A stretch of 64,000 nt of DNA from Legionella brunensis (lineage in GTDB: Bacteria; Pseudomonadota; Gammaproteobacteria; Legionellales; Legionellaceae): positions 333,264-397,263 of the forward strand of contig NZ_LNXV01000004.1 of assembly GCF_001467025.1 (NCBI RefSeq). The letters run 5' to 3'. Shown piece by piece: positions 47,028 through 56,522 of the stretch. The translations under genes and the position numbers were made by a program. A model generated the notes under the pieces. It saw nothing but the letters and a program-made list of their open reading frames with translations, did no database searches and was not told the origin of the DNA. Numbering within the stretch: position 1 is the first letter of the stretch; every line of letters starts with the position of its first letter.

Positions 47028-47510
47028 TTATAAGCTGGGTTTAATGGTCACACAATGGTTACTTTGCTGAATGAGTTCAGTTAAAAGCAGGCTGCCAATT
47101 TTTATTGGCTTAGTGGAGATTTCGAGCAAGGGTATAAAAACAAAGTCTCTTAAATGAATTCGTGGATGAGGTAGGGAAAGCTTTTTTGACTGCATTTTTA
47201 ACGAACCATACAATAAAATATCGATGTCTATGGTTCTACTTCCCCAATGAACATGCCGTACTCGTCCTTGTTTCTGTTCTATTTTTTGGCAATGTGAAAG
47301 TAGTTCATATGGCGTTAGGGTTGTTTGGACAATGGCCACGGTATTGAAAAAACAGGGTTGGGTCTTTCTTCCCCAAGCGTGACTCCGATAAAGTGTTGCT
47401 ACTTTAAGCAAATTTGTGGATGGCAATTTACGAAGAGCTGCTAGTGCGATTCTTAACTGTCGCTCAGGCGATTTCAAATTGCTGCCTAGGCCTAGATAGC
47501 AAAGATTCAT
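47028..47510 (-). CDS. folK: 6-hydroxymethyl-7,8-dihydropterin pyrophosphokinase FolK
   Basis: A 160-residue HPPK that transfers pyrophosphate from ATP to hydroxymethyl-dihydropterin in folate synthesis. The signature GSRTIDIDILLYG (about residues 89-101) and LPHPRIHLRDFVFIPLLEI are intact. It overlaps pcnB by four bases, the common pcnB-folK order. Confidence 0.94.
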   Translation of the reverse strand: MNLCYLGLGSNLKSPERQLRIALAALRKLPSTNLLKVATLYRSHAWGRKTQPCFFNTVAIVQTTLTPYELLSHCQKIEQKQGRVRHVHWGSRTIDIDILLYGSLKMQSKKLSLPHPRIHLRDFVFIPLLEISTKPIKIGSLLLTELIQQSNHCVTIKPSL

Positions 47511-48877
47511 TCTGAAGCTGTGGTGGTTTTAGGTTTACGTCGTTTTCGCGTTTTCTGGGGCAACGACTGGGGAACGAGCGCTTTAACCATTGTTACCTGT
47601 TCCGCTTCATTAGAGTCTTGAAAGGCTGTCCACCATTGTGCTAACTCAAGGGATTCATCACCAGCTAAAGCTCGTAAGGCGAGAAAATCATAGGCAGCAC
47701 GGAACCTTGGATGTTGTAATAAATTAAATGCTCGACCACCATAACGCTTGGGGAAGCGGAATTGTAATAACCATATTTCTCGCATTACTTGGCTAAAGCG
47801 TTTGGGAATTGTAATAACTCTATTTTGCTCAACGATAACTTCAGACATTGCTTTCTCCAAGGCGGGCAAGGGATCCATGCCCTCTTTTTCCTGGAGAAAA
47901 ACAGCGCGAGCTTTTAAGGGAAACCAAAGTAGAACAGCAAAAAGAAAGGCTGGAGTAACTGGCTTACTATCCCGAATACGCGTATCGGTATTTTCCAATG
48001 CTATGCCGAGTAAGGCATTTACTGGATAGTCGCCAGATAATAAATTTGCTGTTTGTTCAAAAAGATGAGGGAACAAGCCATGCTCTACAAGTAAGCGTTG
48101 CACTGTTTCAGCTTCCCCACATTGATATAATTTCGTCATTTCATCAAACAGGCGCGAACCTGATACGTGCCTAATTAAATGACTCAACTGAGGCAGAGGC
48201 GCAGCAGTTTCAGTAGCAAGTTTAAAATGTAATTTAGCACTGAAGCGAATAGCACGCAGCATTCGGACGGGATCTTCTTGATACCGGGTGACTGGATCGC
48301 CAATAATACGCAATAGACGATTGTGGACGTCTTCAACTCCCCCTGTAAAATCTACAATTGAAGCATCATCAATATTGTAGTAAAGCGAGTTGACTGTAAA
48401 ATCACGACGCCAGGCATCTTCATCAAGTGTCCCGTAAACATTGTCTCGAACAAGCATTCCTCGCTCATTAGTTGTCAACTGAGTTTCAAATGTTTCGTTC
48501 TCGGCTTCGCTGTTTCCACGAAAGGTTGCTACCTCAATAATGTCACGATGAAAAATAATATGAACCAATTTGAAACGCCGACCTATAATACGGGCGTTAC
48601 GGAATAATTTTTTTATTTGATTTGGAGTAGCATTGGTTGCAATGTCGAAGTCTTTAGGTGCTTTACCCAATAAGAGATCTCGAACGCTACCACCAACTAA
48701 GTAAGCTTGAAATCCGGCACTATTTAGGCGGTTTAAAACTTTAAGCGCATTAACACTAATGTCTGTTTTTGAAACGTTATGCTGAGTGCGGGGGACAATG
48801 TAGCTGACATCCACTGGTGGATGACTAGTCCTGGATTTACGTAACAGCTTTTTGATTAATTTAATTATTGTGGTCAC
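47507..48877 (-). CDS. pcnB: Poly(A) polymerase I
   Basis: A 456-residue class II nucleotidyltransferase that adds poly(A) tails to RNA to mark it for decay. The catalytic head has LVGGSVRDLLLGKAPKDFDIATNA (about residues 60-83, two metal-binding Asp), then RRFKLVHI and EDAWRRDFTVNSL. The RNA-binding tail is basic (RKRRKPK). PcnB is preferred over a CCA-adding enzyme because of the length, the N-terminal extension and the folK neighbour. Confidence 0.92.
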   Translation of the reverse strand: MTTIIKLIKKLLRKSRTSHPPVDVSYIVPRTQHNVSKTDISVNALKVLNRLNSAGFQAYLVGGSVRDLLLGKAPKDFDIATNATPNQIKKLFRNARIIGRRFKLVHIIFHRDIIEVATFRGNSEAENETFETQLTTNERGMLVRDNVYGTLDEDAWRRDFTVNSLYYNIDDASIVDFTGGVEDVHNRLLRIIGDPVTRYQEDPVRMLRAIRFSAKLHFKLATETAAPLPQLSHLIRHVSGSRLFDEMTKLYQCGEAETVQRLLVEHGLFPHLFEQTANLLSGDYPVNALLGIALENTDTRIRDSKPVTPAFLFAVLLWFPLKARAVFLQEKEGMDPLPALEKAMSEVIVEQNRVITIPKRFSQVMREIWLLQFRFPKRYGGRAFNLLQHPRFRAAYDFLALRALAGDESLELAQWWTAFQDSNEAEQVTMVKALVPQSLPQKTRKRRKPKTTTASE

Positions 48878-48996
48878 CTGTGATAGCCTATCTAACGCCG
48901 CACTATTATAGCTTAGGATAGTAGAAAAGTGAATTATTTACCTTTTTATCATTACAGTAGACAATAAGGACTTTAAATAACAAATAAAGCGGCAAA

Positions 48997-49719
48997 ATGG
49001 AATTTTTAGATGTTATCTTAAGTCTTTTGGCACTCACTACCCTAGAAATAGTATTGGGGATAGATAATTTGGTATTTTTATCCATCCTGACAGAGAAATT
49101 ACCCAAAGAGCAACGAAAATATGCTCGGCGATGGGGGTTAACTTTTGCTTGGATAACCCGTCTGCTCTTGTTAGCTTCAGCAGTTTGGTTAGTTAGGCTA
49201 ACAAAACCGCTCCTTAGTTTTGGTGACTTCTCTTTTTCTGGGCGTGATTTATTTCTTTTGGCAGGAGGTGCTTTTTTAATAGCAAAGGCAACGCAAGAAA
49301 TTCATTACGAAGTAGGGGAAGACGACGATATTAAAGATTTGACATCGTCTGCAACGAAAGCAGTGACGTTCAAAGGGGTGGTAATCCAGGTTGCTTTAAT
49401 GGATATTATTTTTTCTTTAGATAGCGTATTAACTGCTGTTGGGTTGACTAATCATTTTTGGGTCATGGCTACTGCAATCACCTGTGCGATTTTGGTGATG
49501 CTCTATGCAAGTGAACCAGTAAGTCGATTTATTGATAAACATCCCACTGTTAAAATGCTTGCGTTAAGTTTTCTAATTCTAATTGGTATGGTCTTGGTTG
49601 CAGATAGTTTTCATTTTCACGTTCCACGTGGCTATGTTTATTTTGCGATGGGTTTTTCTCTGGGAGTCGAGATGCTTAATCTTCTTAGGCGCTCTAAGCA
49701 ACATAAACGGAAACAGTAG
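48997..49719 (+). CDS. TerC-family integral membrane protein
   Basis: A 240-residue protein with about seven hydrophobic helices. It shows the TerC signatures EIVLGIDNLVFLSIL (about residues 17-31) and DIIFSLDSVLTAVGL (about 139-153), in which acidic residues lie within the membrane. Family members are linked to metal-ion export, such as manganese during protein secretion, and to tellurite resistance. It is followed by hemJ after nine bases. Confidence 0.88.
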   Translation: MEFLDVILSLLALTTLEIVLGIDNLVFLSILTEKLPKEQRKYARRWGLTFAWITRLLLLASAVWLVRLTKPLLSFGDFSFSGRDLFLLAGGAFLIAKATQEIHYEVGEDDDIKDLTSSATKAVTFKGVVIQVALMDIIFSLDSVLTAVGLTNHFWVMATAITCAILVMLYASEPVSRFIDKHPTVKMLALSFLILIGMVLVADSFHFHVPRGYVYFAMGFSLGVEMLNLLRRSKQHKRKQ

Positions 49720-49728
49720 GTTTTAGTC

Positions 49729-50151
49729 ATGTTAACAATTAAAGCTTTTCACATCATTGCAATGGTTGCTTGGTTTTCTGGCCTTTTCTATCTTCCACGC
49801 CTTTTTGTTTATCATGCACAAACTACTGATAACATCAGCCTTGAACGATTCAAAATAATGGAACGAAGGCTTTATTATGGCATTACCTGGCCCTCTGCAA
49901 TTATTACTACCGCACTGGGATTAATACTCCTCACTTACGATCCCTCGTATTACTTAAAAGCTGGATGGATGCATGCAAAGCTTGGTTTGGTTTTTTTATT
50001 GTGGATATATCATTTGTGCTGTGGGTATTTTAGAAAGCAGTTTTCTGAAGAGAAAAATATCAGGACCTCGAAGTTTTATAGATTTTTCAATGAACTACCC
50101 ACACTATTTTTGATGGGTATTGTATTATTGGTAGTTGTTAAGCCATTTTGA
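49729..50151 (+). CDS. hemJ: Protoporphyrinogen IX oxidase HemJ
   Basis: A 140-residue, four-helix membrane protein of the HemJ (UPF0093) family. It oxidises protoporphyrinogen IX to protoporphyrin IX in organisms lacking HemG/HemY. The conserved His in IKAFHIIAMVAWFSGLFYLPRL (about residue 8) and the later AKLGLVFLLW (about 83) are present. hemL lies about 360 bases downstream. Confidence 0.88.
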   Translation: MLTIKAFHIIAMVAWFSGLFYLPRLFVYHAQTTDNISLERFKIMERRLYYGITWPSAIITTALGLILLTYDPSYYLKAGWMHAKLGLVFLLWIYHLCCGYFRKQFSEEKNIRTSKFYRFFNELPTLFLMGIVLLVVVKPF

Positions 50152-50156
50152 TACTT

Positions 50157-50184
50157 CTCTCTTCCTCTTTAAAAGGGAAGAGAG
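50157..50184. terminator. Terminator between hemJ and the rubredoxin gene
   Basis: Nine-base arms CTCTCTTCC (50157-50165) and GGAAGAGAG (50176-50184) lie between convergent genes. The T/A-rich flanks are modest. Confidence 0.5.
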
Positions 50185-50198
50185 GGTATGATCTTAAA

Positions 50199-50375
50199 TT
50201 ATTCCATTTCAATCATTTCAAAATCTTCTTTGCCTGCACCACAGTCGGGACAAAACCAGTTTTCAGGCACATCCTCCCAACGGGTTCCAGGCTCTATCCC
50301 ATCCTCAGGCCATCCTTCTGCTTCATCGTAAATGAAGCCACAAATGACGCAAATATATCGCTTGTACTCTTGCAT
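50199..50375 (-). CDS. Rubredoxin
   Basis: A 58-residue rubredoxin, easily missed because of its length. It carries both iron-binding CxxC knuckles, CVICG at residues 9-13 and CPDCGAG at residues 42-48. The conserved [11 protein letters not shown] and [11 protein letters not shown] segments are also present. Rubredoxins pass single electrons in the cytoplasm, for example to alkane hydroxylases, oxygen-reducing or peroxide-reducing enzymes. A partner reductase is not in the window. It lies between hemJ (convergent) and hemL (divergent). Confidence 0.93.
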   Translation of the reverse strand: MQEYKRYICVICGFIYDEAEGWPEDGIEPGTRWEDVPENWFCPDCGAGKEDFEMIEME

Positions 50376-50452
50376 TTCTGTTTACTCTAAATTTAAAGGG
50401 CCTAATTTAGCGATTGCTTTCAACAATGTAAAGTATGGCTCTGCTACAATTT

Positions 50453-50481
50453 TTGTCACTATCGGCAAAAAGAGATAGAAT
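50453..50481 (+). promoter_or_regulatory. Sigma-70 promoter of hemL
   Basis: TTGTCA (50453-50458) and TAGAAT (50476-50481) with exactly 17 bases between, 27 bases before the hemL ATG. Confidence 0.65.
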
Positions 50482-50507
50482 ATTAGATTTTAGGCGATGG
50501 AGTAGTC

Positions 50508-51803
50508 ATGACGATTTCTCAACAATTGTTTGCCCAGGCACAAGCTGTAATTCCTGGCGGCGTTAATTCACCTGTCCGCGCTTTCAAAGGAGTGGGAGGC
50601 AGTCCAGTTTTTTTTAAACAAGGAAAAGGTGCTTATTTAATTGATGCAGATAACAAACATTACATTGATTATGTTGGTTCCTGGGGGCCATTAATTCTTG
50701 GCCATTGCGAGCCAAATGTGATTAATGCGGTCAGTGAAGTATTGCATAGTGGTATGAGTTTTGGAGCGCCAACCGAACTCGAAGTAAGACTTGCTCAAAA
50801 AATAACTAAGATTATGCCTGCTATCGAAAAAATACGCATGGTTAACTCAGGAACTGAAGCTACGATGACAGCCATACGCTTGGCACGTGGTTACACTGGA
50901 AAAAATAAGATTATAAAATTCAATGGTTGTTATCATGGTCATAATGACAGCTTGTTAGTTAAAGCCGGCTCTGGCCTACTAACATTAGGCATTCCTTCAA
51001 CGCCTGGGATTCCTGCAAGTATTACTGAGCATACGCTTACGGCAGATTTTAATAATTTAGAACAAACAGCTGCATTGTTTGAACAATACTCTGGGGACAT
51101 TGCAGCGATTATTCTCGAGCCTGTAGCTGGAAATATGGGTTTTGTGCTTCCTAATCCAGGATTTCTTCAGGGACTACGTGATCTTTGTGATAGCAACAAT
51201 GCACTTTTAATTTTTGATGAGGTAATGACAGGATTCCGAGTTGCTTTAGGCGGGGCTCAAGCTTTGTTTAATATTATCCCGGATCTGACAACCCTTGGAA
51301 AAGTAATTGGTGGAGGAATGCCGGTTGGCGCTGTAGGTGGAAAAGCTGCAATTATGAGTCATTTAGCCCCTGAGGGTGCTGTTTACCAGGCGGGAACATT
51401 GTCAGGAAATCCTTTGGCAATGGCAGCTGGTTTGGCAACACTTACGGAAATAGAAAAACCTGGTTTTTACGAAAATCTTGGCAAAAATACAATAGCTATG
51501 ATTAGCGGTCTAGCGGATGTTGTTAAGTCTTTTAATATTCCCTTTTGTCACGCTTCGTTGGGGGGAATGTTTGGTTTTTGCTTTAACGCTAAAAAGCAAG
51601 TCCAGGATTACAATGATGTTGCATCTTCAGATGAAGCACTATTTAAGCAATTTTTCCATGGTATGCTTGATAAGGGGGTTTATTTTGCTCCTTCAATGTA
51701 TGAAGCTGGTTTTGTGTCAAGTGCTCATCAGAAAGAAGAAATTCGCTTAACGCTTGAGGCAGCTGAGTCAGTTTTGGCAACCATTAAGAGGGTTGGCGTC
51801 TAA
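50508..51803 (+). CDS. hemL: Glutamate-1-semialdehyde 2,1-aminomutase
   Basis: A 431-residue PLP enzyme that makes 5-aminolevulinate in the C5 haem pathway. The family opening VIPGGVNSPVRAF (about residues 14-26), the LIFDEVMTGFR motif (about 236) and the PLP lysine in TLGKVIGGGMPVGA (about 266) are conserved. It overlaps the next kinase gene by one base (TAATG). Confidence 0.95.
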   Translation: MTISQQLFAQAQAVIPGGVNSPVRAFKGVGGSPVFFKQGKGAYLIDADNKHYIDYVGSWGPLILGHCEPNVINAVSEVLHSGMSFGAPTELEVRLAQKITKIMPAIEKIRMVNSGTEATMTAIRLARGYTGKNKIIKFNGCYHGHNDSLLVKAGSGLLTLGIPSTPGIPASITEHTLTADFNNLEQTAALFEQYSGDIAAIILEPVAGNMGFVLPNPGFLQGLRDLCDSNNALLIFDEVMTGFRVALGGAQALFNIIPDLTTLGKVIGGGMPVGAVGGKAAIMSHLAPEGAVYQAGTLSGNPLAMAAGLATLTEIEKPGFYENLGKNTIAMISGLADVVKSFNIPFCHASLGGMFGFCFNAKKQVQDYNDVASSDEALFKQFFHGMLDKGVYFAPSMYEAGFVSSAHQKEEIRLTLEAAESVLATIKRVGV

Positions 51804-52837
51804 TGAAAAAATATCATGTTTATGGCATAGGTAATGCGTTAGTAGATAGTGATGCAAAAGTTGATGATGCACTTTTACAAACCTTAAATATTGAAAAAGG
51901 TGTTATGACCCTAACCGATGAAGCGACTCATCAACGTTTACTAATAGCCTTACAAGGGACATTTTGTCATAGTGGCTGCGGTGGTTCTGCTGCCAATAGT
52001 ATGATTGCACTTAGTCAATTTGGTGGTCTTGGTTTCTACAGTTGTAAGGTAGCAAATGATGATGCAGGCCAGCTATTCATGAGCGAGTTATCTGTTTTAG
52101 GGATTGATTGCAACTTAGACGCACAAACTCTATCACCAGGAGTGACAGGACAATGCCTCGTTTTAGTAACAGATGATGCTCAGCGTACGATGAATACTCA
52201 TTTGGGAATATCTGAGACTTTATGCCCTACAGTATTAAACTTAGAAGCAATAACTGCTGCAGAGTATTTATATCTGGAAGGCTATCTTGTTACATCTCCT
52301 TCTGCGCGTGATGCATTGTTAATAGCGAAACGTCATGCAAAAAAGACGGGCACCAAAGTCGCTCTAACATTGTCAGATCCTAATATAGTTCGTTACTTTA
52401 AAAATGAATTATTAAACATAATAGATGATCATGTTGATCTTTTATTTTGTAATCAAGAAGAAGCCTTGTTATTTACGGACACACATAATTTAGAAGCCGC
52501 TATCGCATTACTACAACCTTTAGCAAAACATCTAATTGTGACTTGTGGCAGTCTTGGTGCCATTCTGGCTATTGATGGAGAAATTCTTTCAATTCCTACT
52601 TCACCGATTAAAGCGGTTGATAGTGTTGGGGCGGGCGATATGTTTGCTGGCGCTTATCTGTATGCGATAACTCACGGTTATGCGCCCCAGTTGGCAACAA
52701 TGTTAGCCAATAAAGCGGCTACCGCAGTGGTGGGGCAGTACGGTGCTCGTCTAAAACGAGAGCAGGTAATAGTAATAAAAAATGAATTTATTGCCAAAAA
52801 TTACAGACTTGTTCCTCCAAGTTCTATTGCTACCTAA
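51803..52837 (+). CDS. PfkB-family carbohydrate/nucleoside kinase, adenosine kinase-like
   Basis: A 344-residue ribokinase-fold enzyme. The first PfkB signature is GCGGSAANSMIALSQFGG (about residues 53-70). The second is VDSVGAGDMFAGAYLYA (about 272-288), including the catalytic Asp. Overall order resembles bacterial adenosine kinase-like proteins, but substrate specificity cannot be fixed. It is translationally coupled to hemL. Confidence 0.82.
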   Translation: MKKYHVYGIGNALVDSDAKVDDALLQTLNIEKGVMTLTDEATHQRLLIALQGTFCHSGCGGSAANSMIALSQFGGLGFYSCKVANDDAGQLFMSELSVLGIDCNLDAQTLSPGVTGQCLVLVTDDAQRTMNTHLGISETLCPTVLNLEAITAAEYLYLEGYLVTSPSARDALLIAKRHAKKTGTKVALTLSDPNIVRYFKNELLNIIDDHVDLLFCNQEEALLFTDTHNLEAAIALLQPLAKHLIVTCGSLGAILAIDGEILSIPTSPIKAVDSVGAGDMFAGAYLYAITHGYAPQLATMLANKAATAVVGQYGARLKREQVIVIKNEFIAKNYRLVPPSSIAT

Positions 52838-52872
52838 GCTTAAGAGTTATTGCGCTTCAGTTAGGAGTTCTT

Positions 52873-52931
52873 CCCGCGGACAATCCGCGGGACGGTAAAG
52901 ATAGTTTAGTAAAAGATTACTTTACTAAACT
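52873..52931. terminator. Two hairpins forming a terminator between convergent genes
   Basis: A GC-rich hairpin (arms CCCGCGGA 52873-52880 and TCCGCGGG 52884-52891) is followed by a second hairpin with perfect 11-base arms (52903-52913 and 52921-52931). They lie between the PfkB kinase gene and ackA. Confidence 0.65.
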
Positions 52932-54118
52932 TAAAGCAATTTAATGACAATATTTTCTACTTTTTGTGCGATTAATGCCTCTTCATCCCCCTTGATAACC
53001 AAGATAGGTTTGCTATTAGCAGAGATATCTCGGCAATGTTCATCACTGCGTTTCTCATTTCTTGCCATATCTATTTCAAAGTTCAGATGCTTAAGGGGGG
53101 CAAGTGTTTTTTCACGAATCAAAGCCGCATTTTCTCCCACGCCACCAGTGAAAATAAGAGCATCTAATTGAGCAATTTGTGAGTTGTAGGCGCCTATTGT
53201 TTTCTGTAAAGAATAAACATACATATCCAGAGCGAGCTTTGCCATGGTATCGTTTGCTAATGCACGTTCGATGAGTCTACGCATATCATTTTCTTGAGCA
53301 ATACCTTTAAGTCCGCTTTGCTTATTCAGCAAGTTATCAACTTCTTTTGGACTCATGCCTTGATATTGCAAATACAAGGGGATAGCGGGGTCAATATCAC
53401 CACAACGTGTGCCCATAATAAGGCCAGCAAGTGGAGTCATACCCATGGTTGTGTCAAAAGATTGTCCTTGCTTTATAAGACAACCACTAGCTCCATTACC
53501 TAAATGAAGAGTAATAAAATTACATTTATCAAAAGGTTTATTAAGATAAGCAGCGGCAGCTCTACCAACATATTCATGATTAATGCCATGAAAACCATAA
53601 CGCTTAATTTGATACTGTTCAGCAACATCCATGTTAATAGCATATTGATGTATATGTGGCGGTATGCTGTGATGAAACCCACTATCAAATACCGCAATAT
53701 GCAGGGCGTGAGGGAAATGCTGTTGGGCAAACTGAATCCCCAAAGCATTAATTGGATTATGGATAGGAGCAAGTTGTGACAGTTTACGTATTTTTTCTAG
53801 TACTTCGGGTGTAATAATGGTCGGCAAATAGTATTCTTCACCACCATGAACAACCCTATGGCCTACACCTTGAATAGGATATTTACTCAAATCTTGCTTT
53901 AGTTTAGTTGCCAATGCGTCAAATGCTTCTTTATGATCGTGAAACGAAGATTTATAGGATTCTTTAATACCTTTGTTATTAGTATGATGCCACTGGCTTT
54001 CAATTTCACCGATTCCTTCAATTAATCCAAATACCAAAGGTTCTACTTGCTGGTTATCAACCTTAAACGCTTTATACTTGATCGATGAACTGCCAGCATT
54101 TAGAGTTAAAACATTCAT
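52931..54118 (-). CDS. ackA: Acetate kinase
   Basis: A 395-residue ASKHA-fold kinase that interconverts acetyl phosphate and acetate with ATP. Signatures LNAGSSSIKYK (residues 5-15), GHRVVHGGEEY, ITLHLGNGASG (about 202) and FTGGVGENA (about 325) are present. Its start overlaps the pta stop by one base, so the two work as a coupled overflow or acetate-activation route. Confidence 0.95.
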   Translation of the reverse strand: MNVLTLNAGSSSIKYKAFKVDNQQVEPLVFGLIEGIGEIESQWHHTNNKGIKESYKSSFHDHKEAFDALATKLKQDLSKYPIQGVGHRVVHGGEEYYLPTIITPEVLEKIRKLSQLAPIHNPINALGIQFAQQHFPHALHIAVFDSGFHHSIPPHIHQYAINMDVAEQYQIKRYGFHGINHEYVGRAAAAYLNKPFDKCNFITLHLGNGASGCLIKQGQSFDTTMGMTPLAGLIMGTRCGDIDPAIPLYLQYQGMSPKEVDNLLNKQSGLKGIAQENDMRRLIERALANDTMAKLALDMYVYSLQKTIGAYNSQIAQLDALIFTGGVGENAALIREKTLAPLKHLNFEIDMARNEKRSDEHCRDISANSKPILVIKGDEEALIAQKVENIVIKLL

Positions 54119-56181
54119 TATTTTTCCCCTTGTGCCTGTATAGCGGTGACAAGAATCGTATTAATAATGTCTTGAGGTGTACACCCTCTGCTCAAGTCAT
54201 TGACAGGTTTATTTAAACCCAACAAAACAGGACCAATTGCTAGGGCACCACTTTCCCGCTGTACTGCCTTGTAAGTATTATTGCCAGTGTTTAAATCGGG
54301 GAATATAAGGACGTTAGCATCGCCTGACAATTTAGAATTAGGGAGTTTTTTGGCTGCAACTTCAGGGTCGACTGCAGCATCGTACTGAATTGGTCCTTCA
54401 ACTATCAAATCAGGTTGTAATTGTTTCACTAACTCCATTGCTTTAGCAACTTTTTCGACACTTTCCCCCTTACCCGAATCACCTGAAGAATAAGATAACA
54501 AGGCTACTTTTGGGATAATACCAAGCTTTTTAGTAATTTGTGCTGCCTGCGTTGCAATTTCAGCTAAAGTTTGACTGTCAGGTTCTGGGTTGATAGCACA
54601 ATCACCATAAATCAGAACACGCGAAGGTAGGCACATAATAAAAATGGAAGAAACTTTGTTAATGCCTGGCTTTGTTTTGATAATCTCTAATGCTGGACGC
54701 ACTGTGTCTGCAGTGGTATGTGCTGCACCTGAAACCATACCATCAGCATCCCCGCAAAAAACCATCATTGCGGCAAAATAATTTAAGTCTGTCATGCGCT
54801 CCCTAGCGATAGGCAAATTGACATTTTTATGTTGCCTGAGTTCAAAGTATTTTTTTGCATAGCTTTCTTTTTGGCTGGATTTTTCAATATCAATAATAGA
54901 GACACCCGGTAAATCCAAATCAAGGCGCTTTGCTGAAAGATGAATTTTTTCAGGTTTCCCTAGTAAGGTAATTTTGACAATACCTCGTTTTAATAGATAG
55001 TCTGCAGCAATCAGTATACGTGAATCATCACCCTCGGGAAGAACGATATGTTGTTTAAATTGCTTGGCTTTATTACTGATTTCATACAAAAAGACCGCAG
55101 GACTTAATCGCGGCTGTTGTAGTTTGTCGCTAAGCAGTTTAAGAACTGATTTGGCAAGATAAGGTCTCATGGAGTCTATTGCTTTATTGACCTTAACCGG
55201 ATCAGCCTTGGTTAAGCTAAATTTTGCAGAAAATAAGGCAGTTGCTGTTTCATAAGTTTTAAGTCGAGTTAATAACACAGGAAAAGGGTGCTCTAAGCCG
55301 GCAAGAATTTCTCGAATAACAGGCCCTGGCATTTCTCCACCAGTTAAAATGATACCTGCGATTTTAGGATAATAGGCGGATTGGTCTGCTAAGAGTGAGC
55401 CTAGAAGAATATCAATCCTATCATCAGGAGTGATAATTAACATTCCATTTCGATCGAGGCGTGATTCCAAAAAATTGCCTATTGTTTTGGCTGCGATGGT
55501 AAATTGGCGTACCGGACGATGCAACTCTTTCTCACCACAAATAATTTCAGCGCGTAACTTAAGAGCAACATCACGCACGGAAGGATTGGCCAATTGTTCA
55601 AACTCAGGGATAACGGCAATGAAAGGAAGCTTCGGCAATTGTTTATGAAAAAGTTCAAGTGCCTCTGTTTCCTGCATGCTGGAAATGCGATTTATAATCA
55701 CACCGACAACTCGGACATGGTTTTTTTTACCAATTTCAATGGCATTATTTAACAGTGAAATTGTATGCTCTAAAGTTCTATCTTTGGCGGAAACCGCCAG
55801 TACCACATCGCAGTTAAGCTGATAAGCCATCATCAAGTTAAATTGATATTCAAAAACATCATTGTCGCTTTCAAAGTCGGTTCCTTCAAAATAGCTTAAA
55901 GAACAATCTTGGGTAATTTGCGTTGCCTCAAGAACGGCAGAAGCAAGATCCGCGGGTTGTGTACGCATGAGGGCTATCGCTTCATTAATATTCATTAACG
56001 GTTTCAGAGATTCATTTGCGATTCCTTCAAGCAAGGGGATTTGAGACTCATCAGACTCAGAGAACAGTTTAAAGCATCGTAGTGATGCCTGCTGCTCCTT
56101 AAGTAGTGATAAAAACCCTAAAGAAACAAAAGACTTTCCAGGTCGCTTTTCAATCCCCGTTAGATATATCTTTTTATGCAT
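54118..56181 (-). CDS. pta: Phosphate acetyltransferase, long form
   Basis: A 687-residue Pta of the long type. There is an N-terminal P-loop-like/BioD-like domain (residues about 1-210, TGIEKRPGKSFVSLG), a DRTGG domain (about 215-330), and the C-terminal acetyltransferase domain. The last contains SGAAHTTADTVRPAL and ALLSYSSGDSGKGESVEK (about 560). It converts acetyl-CoA and phosphate to acetyl phosphate for AckA. Confidence 0.94.
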   Translation of the reverse strand: MHKKIYLTGIEKRPGKSFVSLGFLSLLKEQQASLRCFKLFSESDESQIPLLEGIANESLKPLMNINEAIALMRTQPADLASAVLEATQITQDCSLSYFEGTDFESDNDVFEYQFNLMMAYQLNCDVVLAVSAKDRTLEHTISLLNNAIEIGKKNHVRVVGVIINRISSMQETEALELFHKQLPKLPFIAVIPEFEQLANPSVRDVALKLRAEIICGEKELHRPVRQFTIAAKTIGNFLESRLDRNGMLIITPDDRIDILLGSLLADQSAYYPKIAGIILTGGEMPGPVIREILAGLEHPFPVLLTRLKTYETATALFSAKFSLTKADPVKVNKAIDSMRPYLAKSVLKLLSDKLQQPRLSPAVFLYEISNKAKQFKQHIVLPEGDDSRILIAADYLLKRGIVKITLLGKPEKIHLSAKRLDLDLPGVSIIDIEKSSQKESYAKKYFELRQHKNVNLPIARERMTDLNYFAAMMVFCGDADGMVSGAAHTTADTVRPALEIIKTKPGINKVSSIFIMCLPSRVLIYGDCAINPEPDSQTLAEIATQAAQITKKLGIIPKVALLSYSSGDSGKGESVEKVAKAMELVKQLQPDLIVEGPIQYDAAVDPEVAAKKLPNSKLSGDANVLIFPDLNTGNNTYKAVQRESGALAIGPVLLGLNKPVNDLSRGCTPQDIINTILVTAIQAQGEK

Positions 56182-56522
56182 GCAAACCTCTATTCTGTCT
56201 GAGTTACAGAGTTTTTTTCAGGACAATGTCCTCTGAGTTGTTTTAAATTTTAGTCTGAATTCGCTAAAAAAAATCTCATCAAAGCTAAAATTTGATCTAA
56301 AAGCAATGACATTTTCGCTTCGTAAAAGCAAATGTCAACAGCACATCAAGCGTAAATATAAAATTGCAAATAAAATTGTAAAGAAACTGCCTGTAGTGTA
56401 AAGAAAATGATGGTTTTTGTAAGAAGATTATCTATTACAGAGATTTCTGCAAAAGGACCGTAGACAGTTAAAAAATTGCATGTCATATTCGAAGAAACTA
56501 AGCTAACAAAGGATGGCATCTA
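56182..56522. other. 341-base divergent intergenic region between pta and the POT transporter gene
   Basis: No gene. An imperfect inverted repeat at 56308-56336 (outer arms GACATTT/AAATGTC, inner GCTT/AAGC with a two-base bulge) overlaps a TTGACA on the minus strand upstream of pta and might be an operator or hairpin. Promoters for both genes should lie here, but no complete pair was convincing. Confidence 0.45.

Noticed and set aside
53500-53779. Open frames on both strands within ackA
   Set aside because: They are shadows of the ackA coding sequence.
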